Source: an uncultured SAR86 cluster bacterium (lineage in GTDB: Bacteria; Pseudomonadota; Gammaproteobacteria; Magnimaribacterales; AG-339-G14). From it: a stretch of DNA of 64,000 bases. Shown one piece after another: positions 20,470 to 31,623 of this stretch (position 1 is its first letter; every line of letters begins with the position of its first letter). The position numbers were made by a program, and so were the translations under genes. The notes under the pieces are model-generated. The model ran no database searches and was not told the origin of the DNA. It saw only the letters and a program-made list of their open reading frames with translations. The stretch covers positions 62,001-126,000 of the forward strand of contig CACJRI010000001.1 of assembly GCA_902595715.1 (NCBI GenBank), written 5' to 3'.

Positions 20470-21597
20470 ATGGATTTCTCGTTATCTGAAGAACAATTAT
20501 TGCTTAAAGATAGTATTACCACCTTTGTAGATAAAGACTATCTTTTTGATGTAAGACAAAAAAATATAAAAACTGAATTAGGATACAGTTCAGATTTTTG
20601 GAAAACTTTTGCTGATTTAGGATGGTTAGGCATGCCTTTTTCAGAAGCAGATGGCGGCTACAATGGCGGACCAATTGACCTCATGGTTATTATGGAGTCA
20701 CTTGGAAGAGGTCTAGTCGTTGAGCCTTATATCCCAAATGTTGTTTTGGCAGGTGGCTTGGTTAGTAGACTAGGTTCAGAGGAACAAAAGCAAGATCTTT
20801 TACCAAAAATTATTTCTGGTGAAATCCAAATGTCTGTAGCATTTTCTGAACCTCAAAGTAGGTTTGATTTAAATGACGTTATTACGTCCGCCAAGAAAGA
20901 TGGTGAAAACTATATTCTTGATGGTTACAAAGCAGTAGTCATGAATGGTCCTTCTTCAAATAATATTATTGTTGTAGCAAGAACAGCTGGAAATCAACTT
21001 GATAAAGAAGGCTTATCTTTGTTTATTGTTGATCCATCTTTAAAAGGAGTATCTTTAAGAAACTATTCAAATGTAGATGGGTCTAAAGCTTCAGAGATAA
21101 CGCTTGAAAACGTATCCGTGCCAGATTCCTCTCTATTGGGAAGCGAGGGTGATGCTTTTTCTGCGTTGGAAGAAGTCATTGACTTAGCAACATTAGCTAT
21201 ATCAGCTGAAGCGGTTGGTATTATGGAAAAAATGAATGAAATAACATTAGAGTATTCTAAGACGCGAGAGCAATTTGGTGAGACCCTTAGTTCTTTTCAA
21301 GCATTACAACACAGGATGGTGGATACTTTCATGGCATACGAACAAACTAAATCTTTACTCTTAATGTGTGCAGCAAAACTTACAGATAAGTCAGATGATG
21401 CTAAAAAAGCTGTTTCAGCATTAAAATATCAAGTTGGTATCGCAGCCAAGCATGTTGGTGAAGAATCTGTTCAGTTGCATGGTGGTATGGGTGTAACTGA
21501 CGAGACAAATATTGGTCACTACTTTAAGCGTTTAACAACAATTAGAGCAATTTTTGGAAATACTGATTATCACCTAAAAAGATATTCTGCTTTGTAA
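20470..21597 (+). CDS. Acyl-CoA dehydrogenase family protein (second subunit/paralog)
   Basis: 375 aa; LGWLGMPFSEADGGYNGGPIDLMVIMESLGRGL, REQFGETLSSFQALQHRMVD, QLHGGMGVTDETNIGHYFKRL; starts immediately after the upstream stop. Confidence 0.92.
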   Translation: MDFSLSEEQLLLKDSITTFVDKDYLFDVRQKNIKTELGYSSDFWKTFADLGWLGMPFSEADGGYNGGPIDLMVIMESLGRGLVVEPYIPNVVLAGGLVSRLGSEEQKQDLLPKIISGEIQMSVAFSEPQSRFDLNDVITSAKKDGENYILDGYKAVVMNGPSSNNIIVVARTAGNQLDKEGLSLFIVDPSLKGVSLRNYSNVDGSKASEITLENVSVPDSSLLGSEGDAFSALEEVIDLATLAISAEAVGIMEKMNEITLEYSKTREQFGETLSSFQALQHRMVDTFMAYEQTKSLLLMCAAKLTDKSDDAKKAVSALKYQVGIAAKHVGEESVQLHGGMGVTDETNIGHYFKRLTTIRAIFGNTDYHLKRYSAL

Positions 21598-21600
21598 TAA

Positions 21601-23088
21601 ATGACAGCAATAAAATCTGACTCTAACCCTGATAAGAGGGATAGAGCAAAACCGGATAATTATCTAGAAAACTGGATAGAAAGACAGTCGCTTGTTGAAT
21701 CAATGATTCCTATCATTGGTAAATTTCATAGAGAAAAAAATGTTCGAATTTTATTATATGGAAATCCTCTAATTTCTCTTTCGGTTATAGAAATAATGCA
21801 AGCTCACAGAGCTGTAAGAGAAGTTGAGGAAAATGAACTAAGTGAATACGAAACATCAATGATCTTAGCTAGTTTAGACAAAATTGATCTAGGACCCGCA
21901 CAAATAGACATAGGAATATTGGCTGCAGCTTTTATGTTTGATGATCACGGACAAAATATAGATGAATTTGTAAATGACCAAGTAAAGAAAGCGATAGGAA
22001 ATCACACTCCTGTGCTAAGAAAGCCTCAAGATGTAGTCCTATTTGGTTTTGGAAGGATAGGTAGATTAATTACAAGGTTAATTCTAGAGGATACGGGCGC
22101 AGGTGAAACTTTTTCTCTAAAAGCAGTGGTTGTCAGACAATCTAAGTCAGAAGATCTTTTTAAAAGAGCGGAGTTAATGAGAAGAGATTCTGTTCATGGC
22201 CCATTCAAAGGAACAATTAGAGTAGATGAAGAATCCAATACTCTTGTAATGAACGGCAATCCTGTAAAATTTATCTACGCAAATAATCCAGAGGAAGTGG
22301 ATTATTCCAAGTACAATATAGATAAAGCAATTTTAATAGATAATACTGGAGTTTATCGTGACAAAAAGGGGCTCTCAAAGCATCTTAAATCTAAGGGGGT
22401 TTCAAAAGTATTGCTTACAGCACCTACCAAAGGAGAATTAAAAAATATAGTTTATGGCGTGAACCATAAAGATATTACTGATAAAGATAAAATTTTAGGC
22501 GCCGCTTCTTGTACTACTAATGCAATTGTTCCTCTTTTAAGGGCGATATCTGAAGAGTTTGGTATTGATAATGGTCATGTTGAAACTGTTCATTCATATA
22601 CCAATGATCAAAATCTAATTGATAACTATCATGACAAAGCCAGGCGCGGAAGAAGTGCAGCTTTAAATATGGTTTTAACAGAAACTGGGGCTGCAAAAGC
22701 CGTGTCTCAAGTTCTTCCTGAATTGGAAGGAAAGTTATCGGCAAATGCCATAAGAGTTCCAACTCCGAATGTTTCCATGGCGATTTTAAATCTTCACCTC
22801 GAGAGAGAATCAACGACTGAGGAACTCAATGATTTTCTAAGAAAAACAGCGTTTCATAGTATCTATAAAGACCAAATCGACTATACAAATTCTCCTGAAA
22901 TTGTTTCATCCGATATTATTGGAAGTAGGTTTGGGTGTGTTGTAGATTCGCAAGCAACAATATGTAATAGAAAAAATGTAGTCATTTATGCTTGGTATGA
23001 TAATGAACTTGGTTATTGTGTCCAATTACTTAGAGTCTTAAAGAAGATGGCCGGTATTAAATACCTTCGATTACCTTTATTTTTATAA
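21601..23088 (+). CDS. Glyceraldehyde-3-phosphate dehydrogenase, long form with N-terminal extension
   Basis: 495 aa; LFGFGRIGRLITRLI, GAASCTTNAIVPLLRAI, VHSYTNDQNLIDNYHDKARRGRSAALNMV, WYDNELGYCVQ. Confidence 0.92.
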   Translation: MTAIKSDSNPDKRDRAKPDNYLENWIERQSLVESMIPIIGKFHREKNVRILLYGNPLISLSVIEIMQAHRAVREVEENELSEYETSMILASLDKIDLGPAQIDIGILAAAFMFDDHGQNIDEFVNDQVKKAIGNHTPVLRKPQDVVLFGFGRIGRLITRLILEDTGAGETFSLKAVVVRQSKSEDLFKRAELMRRDSVHGPFKGTIRVDEESNTLVMNGNPVKFIYANNPEEVDYSKYNIDKAILIDNTGVYRDKKGLSKHLKSKGVSKVLLTAPTKGELKNIVYGVNHKDITDKDKILGAASCTTNAIVPLLRAISEEFGIDNGHVETVHSYTNDQNLIDNYHDKARRGRSAALNMVLTETGAAKAVSQVLPELEGKLSANAIRVPTPNVSMAILNLHLERESTTEELNDFLRKTAFHSIYKDQIDYTNSPEIVSSDIIGSRFGCVVDSQATICNRKNVVIYAWYDNELGYCVQLLRVLKKMAGIKYLRLPLFL

Positions 23089-23089
23089 G

Positions 23090-24436
23090 ATGACTATCAA
23101 AATCACAAAGGGATTGAATTTATCTCTTAAGGGAGAAATAAATCATCAGGTTTTACCGGAGGATAGTAATTTAACTTCAAGGATAGCTATCCTAGGAAAA
23201 GATTTTCACGGTATAAAACCAACAATGTTTGTGACTGAAGGACAGGAAGTCATTCAAGGAGAAAAGCTTTTTGAAGATAAAAAAAATCCTGGATATTTTC
23301 ATTTATCTCCAGTGAATGGGACGATTTCAGAAATTAACAGAGGTGATAGAAGGTCTTTTCTATCAATGGTTATAGAAAAGAGTAATGACGATGCTTCATT
23401 TGAAGTTGATACAACATTCGATAAAACTAATGAGCAAGTTTTAAATTTTCTTAATAATTTTGGTTTACTTAGTCTTTTTAGAACTAGGCCTTTTTCTAAA
23501 GTTCCTTTAGTAGGTTCTCTACCCAATAAAATTTTTATTTCGCTAATAGATTCAAACCCTTTATCTTTTGATCCAACATTGGTTCTCAGAGAGAATCTTG
23601 AAGCCTTTAACAAAGGATTGGAGATTATTTCCTATCTCCCAACAGAAGGTACTCATGTCGGTATTGCTGAAGATAATGATTTAGATTTATATAAGTCAGA
23701 AATCATTCACTACCATGCTTTTTCAGGACCCCATCCAATTGGGCTTGTTGGAACACAAATTCATAAAATTTCTCCCGCAACATTGAAGAATCAAATTTGG
23801 ACTATTGGATATCAAGAATTAATAAAAATAGGAAAAACTGTTCTTACAGGCTACCAATCAAATGAAAAATATATATCTATTTCTGGTCCTCAGGTATTTA
23901 ATCCAGAAATTGTTTTAACAAATTTTGGTGCATGCGTTGAAGAACTTATAGCTGGTAAGTTGATAGAGGATGATAATAGACTGATTTCCGGATCTGTATT
24001 ATGCGGTCACATCTGTGAAGGACCACTTGCTTATATATCAAGTTTTTCTAATCAACTCACCGTCATAAGAGAAGTCAATCAAGACGATCGTGAATTTTTA
24101 AATTGGTTAAGGCCCGAAATTAAAAAACATTCATCCTTAAGAATGTTTCTTGCATCTGCAATGAAAAATTATAAATACAATCTTACATCAGCTTTAAACG
24201 GAGGCTTTAGAGCAATTGTTCCTGTTGGTATTTATGAAGATATTTTCCCGATGAATTTAATGATTACTCAACTTCTTAAAGCAATAGTGACTGAGGATAC
24301 AGAATTGGCTCAAAGCCTGGGTGTTTTAGAATTGGATGAGGAAGATTTAGCTCTATGTACTTATAGTTGTCCAAGCAAATATGATTATGGGTTAATCCTT
24401 AGGAATATTTTAGAAAAAATAGAAAAGGATGGATAA
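23090..24436 (+). CDS. nqrA: Na+-translocating NADH:quinone reductase subunit A
   Basis: 448 aa; first gene of a complete nqrABCDEF series; HAFSGPHPIGLVGTQIHKI. Confidence 0.93.
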   Translation: MTIKITKGLNLSLKGEINHQVLPEDSNLTSRIAILGKDFHGIKPTMFVTEGQEVIQGEKLFEDKKNPGYFHLSPVNGTISEINRGDRRSFLSMVIEKSNDDASFEVDTTFDKTNEQVLNFLNNFGLLSLFRTRPFSKVPLVGSLPNKIFISLIDSNPLSFDPTLVLRENLEAFNKGLEIISYLPTEGTHVGIAEDNDLDLYKSEIIHYHAFSGPHPIGLVGTQIHKISPATLKNQIWTIGYQELIKIGKTVLTGYQSNEKYISISGPQVFNPEIVLTNFGACVEELIAGKLIEDDNRLISGSVLCGHICEGPLAYISSFSNQLTVIREVNQDDREFLNWLRPEIKKHSSLRMFLASAMKNYKYNLTSALNGGFRAIVPVGIYEDIFPMNLMITQLLKAIVTEDTELAQSLGVLELDEEDLALCTYSCPSKYDYGLILRNILEKIEKDG

Positions 24437-24514
24437 AAGCATAATATAGAAGAATATCTTCTAAAAACTAAATTGACACACTTAAATCATTAAAATTGCG
24501 TCTATATCTCAGAG

Positions 24515-25729
24515 ATGAAAGATCCATTAAGAAATTTTCTTGATAAAATTAAACCTTCTTTTCAAGGAAAAGGTGGTCTTTCTTATTATTTTCCAATATT
24601 TGATGTCATAGAAAATCTTTTTTATTCCTCCGATAAAAAAACTAAAGGTTTAACTCATGTTAGAGATGGTTCAGATATTCAGAGGATTATGGTTGTGGTG
24701 TGGCTTGCAACTTTTCCGACAATGTTTGCCGGAATGTATAACCTTGGATTTCAATCACTTAATGCAATTGAACAATTAACTCTTGCAAATGCTACTTTTG
24801 AGAAAGACTGGCATTGGCCATTAATTACTTTCTTTACCTCGCTCAATCCAAATAGCTTTATGGATTGCTTGGTTTACGGGGCTATCTATTTTATTCCTAT
24901 ATATGTCGTAGTATTTGCAGTTGGAATTGGATGTGAATTAATTTTTGCCCTTATACGAAGACATGAAGTAAGTGAGGGTGCATTCGTTACAACAGTGTTA
25001 TTTGCATTATCTTGTCCGCCTAATGCTCCTCTCTGGCAATGTGCATTGGGTATTGCAGTTGGATTAGTAATAGGTAAAGAAATTTTTGGCGGTACTGGTA
25101 AGAACTTTTTAAATCCAGCTCTAACGGGTAGGGCATTTTTGTATTTTGCTTATCCAGCATCTTGGTCAGGTGATATGTCCTGGGTTGCAGTTGATGGATA
25201 CACAGCAGCAACAATCCTAGGAACAGCAGCTCAAGATGGCTATCAAAGTCTTGCTTATACATGGAATAATGCTTTTCTTGGATTTATTCCAGGTTCTATT
25301 GGAGAAACTTCAACTTTAGCTATATTAGTAGGCTTAGCTATTCTCCTTTATACAAAGGTTGCTTCATGGCGAATAGTTCTTGGTGTAGTTATAGGTACAA
25401 TCTTTACAAGTTATTTATTCAATCTTGTCGGCAGTGAAACCAATCCTATGTTTTCTATGCCTTTTTGGTGGCATATGGTAATTGGAGGATATGCTTTTGG
25501 CTTGGTTTTTATGGCGACTGAACCAGTCTCTGGATCACACACAAATGCCGGCCGATGGGCTTATGGAATTGTTATTGGTGTAATGGTGATTTTAATTAGA
25601 GTTCTTAATCCAGCTTTTCCTGAAGGTATGATGCTTGCAATTTTATTTGGAAATTTATTAGCTCCTTTGATTGATCATTTTGTGGTTCAAAACAATATAA
25701 AAAAAAGATTAGCTCTTCAAAATGCCTAA
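24515..25729 (+). CDS. nqrB: Na+-translocating NADH:quinone reductase subunit B
   Basis: 404 aa; HVRDGSDIQRIM, FLNPALTGRAFLYFAYPASWSGD. Confidence 0.95.
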   Translation: MKDPLRNFLDKIKPSFQGKGGLSYYFPIFDVIENLFYSSDKKTKGLTHVRDGSDIQRIMVVVWLATFPTMFAGMYNLGFQSLNAIEQLTLANATFEKDWHWPLITFFTSLNPNSFMDCLVYGAIYFIPIYVVVFAVGIGCELIFALIRRHEVSEGAFVTTVLFALSCPPNAPLWQCALGIAVGLVIGKEIFGGTGKNFLNPALTGRAFLYFAYPASWSGDMSWVAVDGYTAATILGTAAQDGYQSLAYTWNNAFLGFIPGSIGETSTLAILVGLAILLYTKVASWRIVLGVVIGTIFTSYLFNLVGSETNPMFSMPFWWHMVIGGYAFGLVFMATEPVSGSHTNAGRWAYGIVIGVMVILIRVLNPAFPEGMMLAILFGNLLAPLIDHFVVQNNIKKRLALQNA

Positions 25730-26498
25730 GATTAATAAAGATAGCGCTTTAAATATAACATTCGTTGGAGTTGGCCTTTGTTTATTATGCAGCGCTATTA
25801 TTTCGTTTATTGCTATTCAACTGAGATCTGTTCAAGAAAATAATGTTGTTTTGGATATGCAAAAAAAGATTGTTTCATCAGCAGGGTTGGAAAAAGCCTA
25901 TGGTTCAGTAGAAAATGCTATGTCCAACATAAAAACTTTAATAATAGACTTAGATAAGGGTGAAATTGTAGACATAGACCCAGATTCTTATGAACTAGCA
26001 AAAGAACTTAGAGAGGAAGGAAAATATAAATTTCTATCTGCAGAGGAAGATGTAGCTTCAATTAAAAAAAGAGAAAAATACTCAAAGATCTATATTGAAT
26101 ATAAGGATAATGAAATAAATACCTTAATTTTACCAGTAAGGGGATATGGCTTATGGGGAATCCTCTATGGTTATTTGGCTATTGAAGGAGATTTCAATAC
26201 CGTTGCTGGCTTGGAATTTTATGAACACAAAGAAACTCCAGGACTTGGTGCCGAGATTGATAATCCGAAGTGGAAAGCCTTATGGAAAGGAAAAAAAATA
26301 TATCAAGAAAACGGTGAAGTTTCCTTAAAAGTAATCAAAGGAAGTGTATTGAAAACTAGTAATAACTTCAATTATGAGATTGATGGGTTATCTGGAGCTA
26401 CCTTGACCTGTAATGGAGTAAGTAATTTGATAGCTTATTGGATGGGTAACGATGGTTTTTTAAATTTCATTAATAATTTACAAAAAGTAGATGTCTAA
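25722..26498 (+). CDS. nqrC: Na+-translocating NADH:quinone reductase subunit C
   Basis: 258 aa; [16 protein letters not shown] and flavinylation motif DGLSGATLT. Confidence 0.95.
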   Translation: MPKINKDSALNITFVGVGLCLLCSAIISFIAIQLRSVQENNVVLDMQKKIVSSAGLEKAYGSVENAMSNIKTLIIDLDKGEIVDIDPDSYELAKELREEGKYKFLSAEEDVASIKKREKYSKIYIEYKDNEINTLILPVRGYGLWGILYGYLAIEGDFNTVAGLEFYEHKETPGLGAEIDNPKWKALWKGKKIYQENGEVSLKVIKGSVLKTSNNFNYEIDGLSGATLTCNGVSNLIAYWMGNDGFLNFINNLQKVDV

Positions 26499-27186
26499 AT
26501 ATTCAGAAATATTATTTCGACCTGTATTCAAAGAGAATCCCATTGCTCTACAAATGCTTGGTATTTGTTCTGCTTTGGCCGTTACCAGCAAACTTTACCC
26601 GACTTTAATAATGTGTGTAGCTTTGACAGTTACTGTGAGCTTGTCCAATTTCTTTATTTCAATGATAAGAAATATTACTCCATCAAATATAAGAATTATC
26701 GTACAAATGACAATTATTTCTTCCTTAGTAATCTTGGTTGATCAGGCATTAAAAGCTTATGATTATGAAACAAGTAAGACTTTATCTGTATTTGTCGGTT
26801 TAATAATTACCAACTGTATTGTAATGGGTAGAGCTGAAGCTTTCGCAATGCAAAACCCTCCAGGAGTGTCTTTTCTCGATGGTTTTGGTAATGGATTGGG
26901 CTATAGCGTAATTTTGATAATTCTAGGAACAATTAGAGAATTATTTGGTACCGGAACAATTCTTGAATATGAAATCTTTCCTTTGGTACAGAATGGTGGC
27001 TGGTATGTGCCTAACAACTTTTTTCTACTGCCTCCTGTTTCCTTCATATTAATTGGTTTGATCATTTGGGCCTTAAGAGCATGGCAAAAAGATCAAATCG
27101 AAGAACCAGAATTTAAAATGTCTCAGAATTCTCCCGAAATAGTGCCAAATCCTCCGCCGACACCTTCATCAAAGGCAGCATCATGA
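26491..27186 (+). CDS. nqrD: Na+-translocating NADH:quinone reductase subunit D
   Basis: 231 aa; [32 protein letters not shown]. Confidence 0.95.
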   Translation: MSKYSEILFRPVFKENPIALQMLGICSALAVTSKLYPTLIMCVALTVTVSLSNFFISMIRNITPSNIRIIVQMTIISSLVILVDQALKAYDYETSKTLSVFVGLIITNCIVMGRAEAFAMQNPPGVSFLDGFGNGLGYSVILIILGTIRELFGTGTILEYEIFPLVQNGGWYVPNNFFLLPPVSFILIGLIIWALRAWQKDQIEEPEFKMSQNSPEIVPNPPPTPSSKAAS

Positions 27187-27794
27187 TAGAAAATTATTTG
27201 AATATTTTTATCAATGCCATTTTTATAGAAAACCTTGCTTTATCTGTGTTTTTAGGGATGTGTACTTTCATTGCTATTTCTAAAAAAATTGAAGCTGCAA
27301 TTGGCTTGGGAATTGCCGTAATTGTTGTATTGGCAATTACTGTACCCATCAACAACTTAATCTATAACTATATCTTAAGAGATGGAGCACTTGCTTGGGC
27401 GGGTCTTTCAGATGTTGATTTAAGCTTTGTAGGCTTAATTAGCTACATCGGTGTGATTGCTGCTTGTGTTCAAATATTAGAAATGTTTTTAGATAAATAT
27501 GTTCCTGTTCTTTATAACGCTTTGGGCATATTTTTACCCCTAATCACAGTTAATTGTGCAATTCTGGGGGCATCGCTCTTCATGGTAGAAAAAGATTTAT
27601 ATTTTGGAGAAAGTGTTGCCTATGGTTTAGGAGCAGGAGTTGGTTGGGCATTAGCAATCACAATACTCGCTGGAATTAGAGAAAAATTAAAATATAGCGA
27701 CATGCCAGAAGGCCTTCAAGGACTAGGTTCTACTTTTATAATTGTTGGTTTGATGAGCTTTGGATTTATGTCGTTTGGAGGCATTATTTTATAA
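27183..27794 (+). CDS. nqrE: Na+-translocating NADH:quinone reductase subunit E
   Basis: 203 aa; [32 protein letters not shown]. Confidence 0.95.
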   Translation: MIENYLNIFINAIFIENLALSVFLGMCTFIAISKKIEAAIGLGIAVIVVLAITVPINNLIYNYILRDGALAWAGLSDVDLSFVGLISYIGVIAACVQILEMFLDKYVPVLYNALGIFLPLITVNCAILGASLFMVEKDLYFGESVAYGLGAGVGWALAITILAGIREKLKYSDMPEGLQGLGSTFIIVGLMSFGFMSFGGIIL

Positions 27795-29020
27795 TGATCA
27801 CAGAGATAGTATTAGGTATTTTATCTTTTACAGTTATTGTAAATGTCATGGTTGCCATCATCCTTTTGGCAAGATCTCAGTTGGTTTCTACAGGAGACGT
27901 AACTATTGAAATCAATGATGATCCTACTCAAAAAATTACTGTGCCTGCAGGAGGAAAACTTTTACAAACTTTAGCAGAAAATAATCTTTTTCTTTCTTCG
28001 GCATGTGGAGGTGGAGGTACATGCGCTCAATGTCGTTGCCAAGTTTTTGACGGAGGTGGTTCAATTTTATCTACCGAGGAAAGTCACTTTAATAACAAAG
28101 AAAAAAAAGACTTCTGGCGACTTTCTTGCCAAGTTCCTGTTAAAAGTGATATGAAAATTACCATACCAGAAGAAGTTTTCGGCGTAAAAAAATGGGAAAC
28201 TACGGTTAGATCAAACGATAATGTTGCTACTTTTATTAAAGAGTTAGTATTAGAGCTTCCTGAAGGGGAAGATGTTGGATTTGAAGCTGGAGGTTATGTG
28301 CAAATGGAAATTCCGCCTTATCAAGCTGATTATAAAGACTTTTATATACAGGATGAATATAAATCTGATTGGGATAGATTTGAGGTATTCAATAATATTT
28401 CCACAGTAAGAGAAGAAGTCATAAGAGCTTATTCAATGGCAAATTATCCTGAAGAAAAAGGGATTATGAAATTTAATATTAGAATTGCTTCACCGCCACC
28501 AGGCATGTCAGTTCCTCCCGGAGAGGCCTCGTCTTATTTATTCAATTTAAAAGCAGGGGATAAACTAACCATTTTTGGTCCTTTTGGTGAATTTAAAGCT
28601 AAAAAAACCGATGCTGAAATGGTATTTATCGGAGGAGGAGCCGGTATGGCTCCAATGAGATCTCATATCTTCGATCAACTCCTAAGAATTAATTCTTCAA
28701 GAAAAATAAGTTTTTGGTATGGAGCTAGAAGTCTAAAAGAAATGTTCTACGTTGAAGAATTCGATAAGTTATCAAAAGACTTTGAAAATTTTTCTTGGTA
28801 CGCGGCTTTATCTGATCCATTGCCTGAGGATAAATGGGACGGTCTAACAGGTTTTATTAGTCACGTATTATATGATGAATACCTACAACATCACCCCTCA
28901 CCAGAAGATTGCGAGTATTATCTTTGTGGTCCTCCTATGATGATGTCAGCAGCATTCAAAATGCTCGATAGTCTAGGCGTTGAACCAGAAAATATAATGT
29001 TCGATGATTTTGGTAGCTAA
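27794..29020 (+). CDS. nqrF: Na+-translocating NADH:quinone reductase subunit F
   Basis: 408 aa; 2Fe-2S motif [14 protein letters not shown]...[12 protein letters not shown] and NAD-binding domain [12 protein letters not shown]. Confidence 0.95.
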   Translation: MITEIVLGILSFTVIVNVMVAIILLARSQLVSTGDVTIEINDDPTQKITVPAGGKLLQTLAENNLFLSSACGGGGTCAQCRCQVFDGGGSILSTEESHFNNKEKKDFWRLSCQVPVKSDMKITIPEEVFGVKKWETTVRSNDNVATFIKELVLELPEGEDVGFEAGGYVQMEIPPYQADYKDFYIQDEYKSDWDRFEVFNNISTVREEVIRAYSMANYPEEKGIMKFNIRIASPPPGMSVPPGEASSYLFNLKAGDKLTIFGPFGEFKAKKTDAEMVFIGGGAGMAPMRSHIFDQLLRINSSRKISFWYGARSLKEMFYVEEFDKLSKDFENFSWYAALSDPLPEDKWDGLTGFISHVLYDEYLQHHPSPEDCEYYLCGPPMMMSAAFKMLDSLGVEPENIMFDDFGS

Positions 29021-29849
29021 TATTTTTAAAAAATCTCTATTATTTTTTCTTTTCTTTTTAACAGCTTGTTCTAGTAACTATGAGATTATTGCTATATCTG
29101 GCCAAGCTTTTGGAACTTTTTACGATATAAAGTTTGAAAAATCCCAGCACAGCATAAAAAAAATTAATGACGAAATTGATAATATTTTTATTTCTATCAA
29201 TCAATGTTGTTCAACATACGAGAATGATTCTTTGGTGTCATTTGAAAGAGATAATAAGAATACTGACTTATTTAAACAAGAAGTTAAATATTATTTTCAA
29301 GAAGTAGTAAAAATTTCAGTAAAGGCTAATAAAACTGTTGAAGGATTTATATTATTTGAAAATTTTGACTACTTTAATGCAGTTGCAAAGGGTTATGCGG
29401 TAGATATCGTTTCTTCTAAATTAAAAGAATTAAATATTAAAAATTTTTTTATAAATATTGGTGGCGAAATAAGAGCTGAAGGTATGAAAAATAAAAATTT
29501 TTGGAAAATTGGAATAGAGAATCCTTTACCAAATCAACAAGGCATATTTAAGCCTTTTGAATTTAAACAAAGTCTTTCAATTGCTACCTCTGGAAATTAC
29601 AGAAATCCTGGACATATTGTAGGAATTGAAGGAAATAAAATTGATCAAGATCTGCTTTCTATTTCAGTTATTGATAAAAAATCAACTGCCTATGCAGATG
29701 CTCTTGCAACTGGTTTATTTGCATTAGGAAAAGTTGATTTAATTAAAAATAATATTATTGATAATGGTATTCCTGCATTACTCATCTTCAAAGATAATGA
29801 AAAAATTCAATCTTTTGAATCAAAAGAATGGAAGGAATTGCTACAATAG
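29004..29849 (+). CDS. apbE: FAD:protein FMN transferase, lipoprotein
   Basis: 281 aa; lipobox [45 protein letters not shown]; overlaps the nqrF 3' end. Confidence 0.9.
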   Translation: MILVANIFKKSLLFFLFFLTACSSNYEIIAISGQAFGTFYDIKFEKSQHSIKKINDEIDNIFISINQCCSTYENDSLVSFERDNKNTDLFKQEVKYYFQEVVKISVKANKTVEGFILFENFDYFNAVAKGYAVDIVSSKLKELNIKNFFINIGGEIRAEGMKNKNFWKIGIENPLPNQQGIFKPFEFKQSLSIATSGNYRNPGHIVGIEGNKIDQDLLSISVIDKKSTAYADALATGLFALGKVDLIKNNIIDNGIPALLIFKDNEKIQSFESKEWKELLQ

Positions 29850-29853
29850 TTAA

Positions 29854-30012
29854 ATGATTACAGCCTTATTAGCTATATTTATTATCATTCTTTCAATAGC
29901 GGGAATGTCAATAGGACTTATTCTTAAAAATAAACCCCTCCAACCAAGTTGCGGAGGAATTTATTTAGAAAAAGGTGATACTTGTAAGGTTTGTGGTAAA
30001 ACAGTTGATTAA
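29854..30012 (+). CDS. nqrM: NqrM (DUF539), Na+-NQR maturation protein
   Basis: 52 aa, absent from the ORF track: MITALLAIFIIILSIAGMSIGLILKNKPLQPSCGGIYLEKGDTCKVCGKTVD; Cys motif and position after apbE. Confidence 0.88.
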   Translation: MITALLAIFIIILSIAGMSIGLILKNKPLQPSCGGIYLEKGDTCKVCGKTVD

Positions 30013-31613
30013 AACTGGTTCATTGTATTATCTTCACCACCAGCCTTGAGGGCATTGTCACCAGAAAAATATTCTTTGTGAGTATCACCAACAGTTGAGC
30101 CAGCTAAGTCCTGATGCTTAACAGAGGACATATCACGTCTGATTTCTTGTCTTTGTATCTCTTTGACATATGCCAACATACCTTGATCTCCAAAATAACC
30201 TTCAGAAAGTACTGAAGTGCCCAAAGCTGTTTCATGATAAGTGGGTAAAGTGATCAAATGATGAAATATTCCTGCTTCTCTAGAGGCATCTTTTTGGAAA
30301 TTTTGGATTAATTTGTCTGCTTCACGCGCGAGCTCAGAATCATCAAATTTTTCATCCATCAAACCTTTTGTATTTTTAGCTGGATCAGGATAATTTGAGA
30401 CATCTTTTCCAGCTTCAACCCATTCTTGATATACCTGCTCTCTAAAAGATAAAGTCCAATTAAAAGAAGGGGAATTGTTGTAAACAAGTTTTGCTTGCGG
30501 TTGCTTCTCTCTAATAGCAGAAACCATTTCTGCAATCTGTTTTACATTTGGTTTTTCAGTCTCAATCCATAAAAGATCAGCACCATTTTCAAGACTAGTT
30601 ATACAATCGAGCACTACGCGATCAAATCCAGTATCTTTTTTAAATTGATAGAGGCCGTTTGGCAATCTTACAGGTTGAACTAGTTTTCCACCTTGATGAA
30701 TAGTTACATCATTATCTTCTAATTCACTCAAATCATTTATTTCATGTGATTCAAGAAAGCTATTGTATTGGTCAGCAAGATCTCCAGGTTCTTTTGAAAC
30801 TGGAACCTTTTGAGTTAAACCTGCCCCAAGGGAATCTGTTCTTGCAACTATAATTCCGTTTTTTATACCTAACTCTAAGAAAGCATATCTAACAGCATTT
30901 ACCTTGGATAAAAAGTCTTCATGAGGAACCGTTACTTTTCCATCTTGATGCCCACACTGTTTCTCATCGGATACTTGGTTTTCAATTTGAATGGCACAAG
31001 CACCAGCCTGAATCATCTTTTTAGCAAGTAAATATGTAGCTTCTTCATTACCAAACCCAGCATCTATATCAGCAATGATAGGGACCACATGAGTTTCAAA
31101 ATTATCAATTCTTTTAATAATTTCGTCAGTTTTATTTCCCGCTGCTTCTGCTTCGTCTAATTCATTGAACAAATGTTGCAACTGCACAGAGTCAGCTCTT
31201 TTTAAGAAGGTATAAATCTCTTTAATTAAGTTGGGCACTGCAGTTTTTTCATGCATGCTCTGATCTGGAAGAGGGCCAAATTCAGATCTCAAAGCAGCAA
31301 TCATCCAACCACTCAAGTAAACATACCTCTTAGAAGTTGTTGTGTGAGAACGTTTAATTTCCATCATCATTTGTTGAGCAGTGAAGCCATGCCAACAACC
31401 TAAAGACTGGGTATAAACACTGGAATCTTTATCGTAATCTGCCATGTCTGCATGCATTATGTCGGCTGTGTATTGAGCAATATCTAAACCAGTATGAAAT
31501 CTATTTTGCAATCTCATTCTTGCTGCAGATACAGGATTAATATTTTTATAAATATTAGGACTTTGGTTCTTAAGATCCTCATATTCTTTAACGGTTTTTT
31601 TGTAATCAAACAT
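30009..31613 (-). CDS. aceA: Isocitrate lyase (long form)
   Basis: MFDYKKTVKEYEDLK start internal to the 552-aa ORF; IADIDAGFGNEEATYLLAKKMI, QIENQVSDEKQCGHQDGK (catalytic KxCGH-type loop). Confidence 0.93.
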   Translation of the reverse strand: MFDYKKTVKEYEDLKNQSPNIYKNINPVSAARMRLQNRFHTGLDIAQYTADIMHADMADYDKDSSVYTQSLGCWHGFTAQQMMMEIKRSHTTTSKRYVYLSGWMIAALRSEFGPLPDQSMHEKTAVPNLIKEIYTFLKRADSVQLQHLFNELDEAEAAGNKTDEIIKRIDNFETHVVPIIADIDAGFGNEEATYLLAKKMIQAGACAIQIENQVSDEKQCGHQDGKVTVPHEDFLSKVNAVRYAFLELGIKNGIIVARTDSLGAGLTQKVPVSKEPGDLADQYNSFLESHEINDLSELEDNDVTIHQGGKLVQPVRLPNGLYQFKKDTGFDRVVLDCITSLENGADLLWIETEKPNVKQIAEMVSAIREKQPQAKLVYNNSPSFNWTLSFREQVYQEWVEAGKDVSNYPDPAKNTKGLMDEKFDDSELAREADKLIQNFQKDASREAGIFHHLITLPTYHETALGTSVLSEGYFGDQGMLAYVKEIQRQEIRRDMSSVKHQDLAGSTVGDTHKEYFSGDNALKAGGEDNTMNQF

Positions 31614-31623
31614 ATTATGCCCC

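Noticed and set aside
22517-22813. 98-aa minus-strand ORF inside gap
   Set aside because: Antisense to strongly conserved GAPDH catalytic region; no recognisable protein features or start context.
23299-23613. 104-aa minus-strand ORF inside nqrA
   Set aside because: Shadow ORF opposite a clear conserved CDS.
24473-24501. TTGACA upstream of nqrB as a full promoter
   Set aside because: No acceptable -10 at 16-18 nt spacing; kept only as a note in the nqrA-nqrB gap finding.
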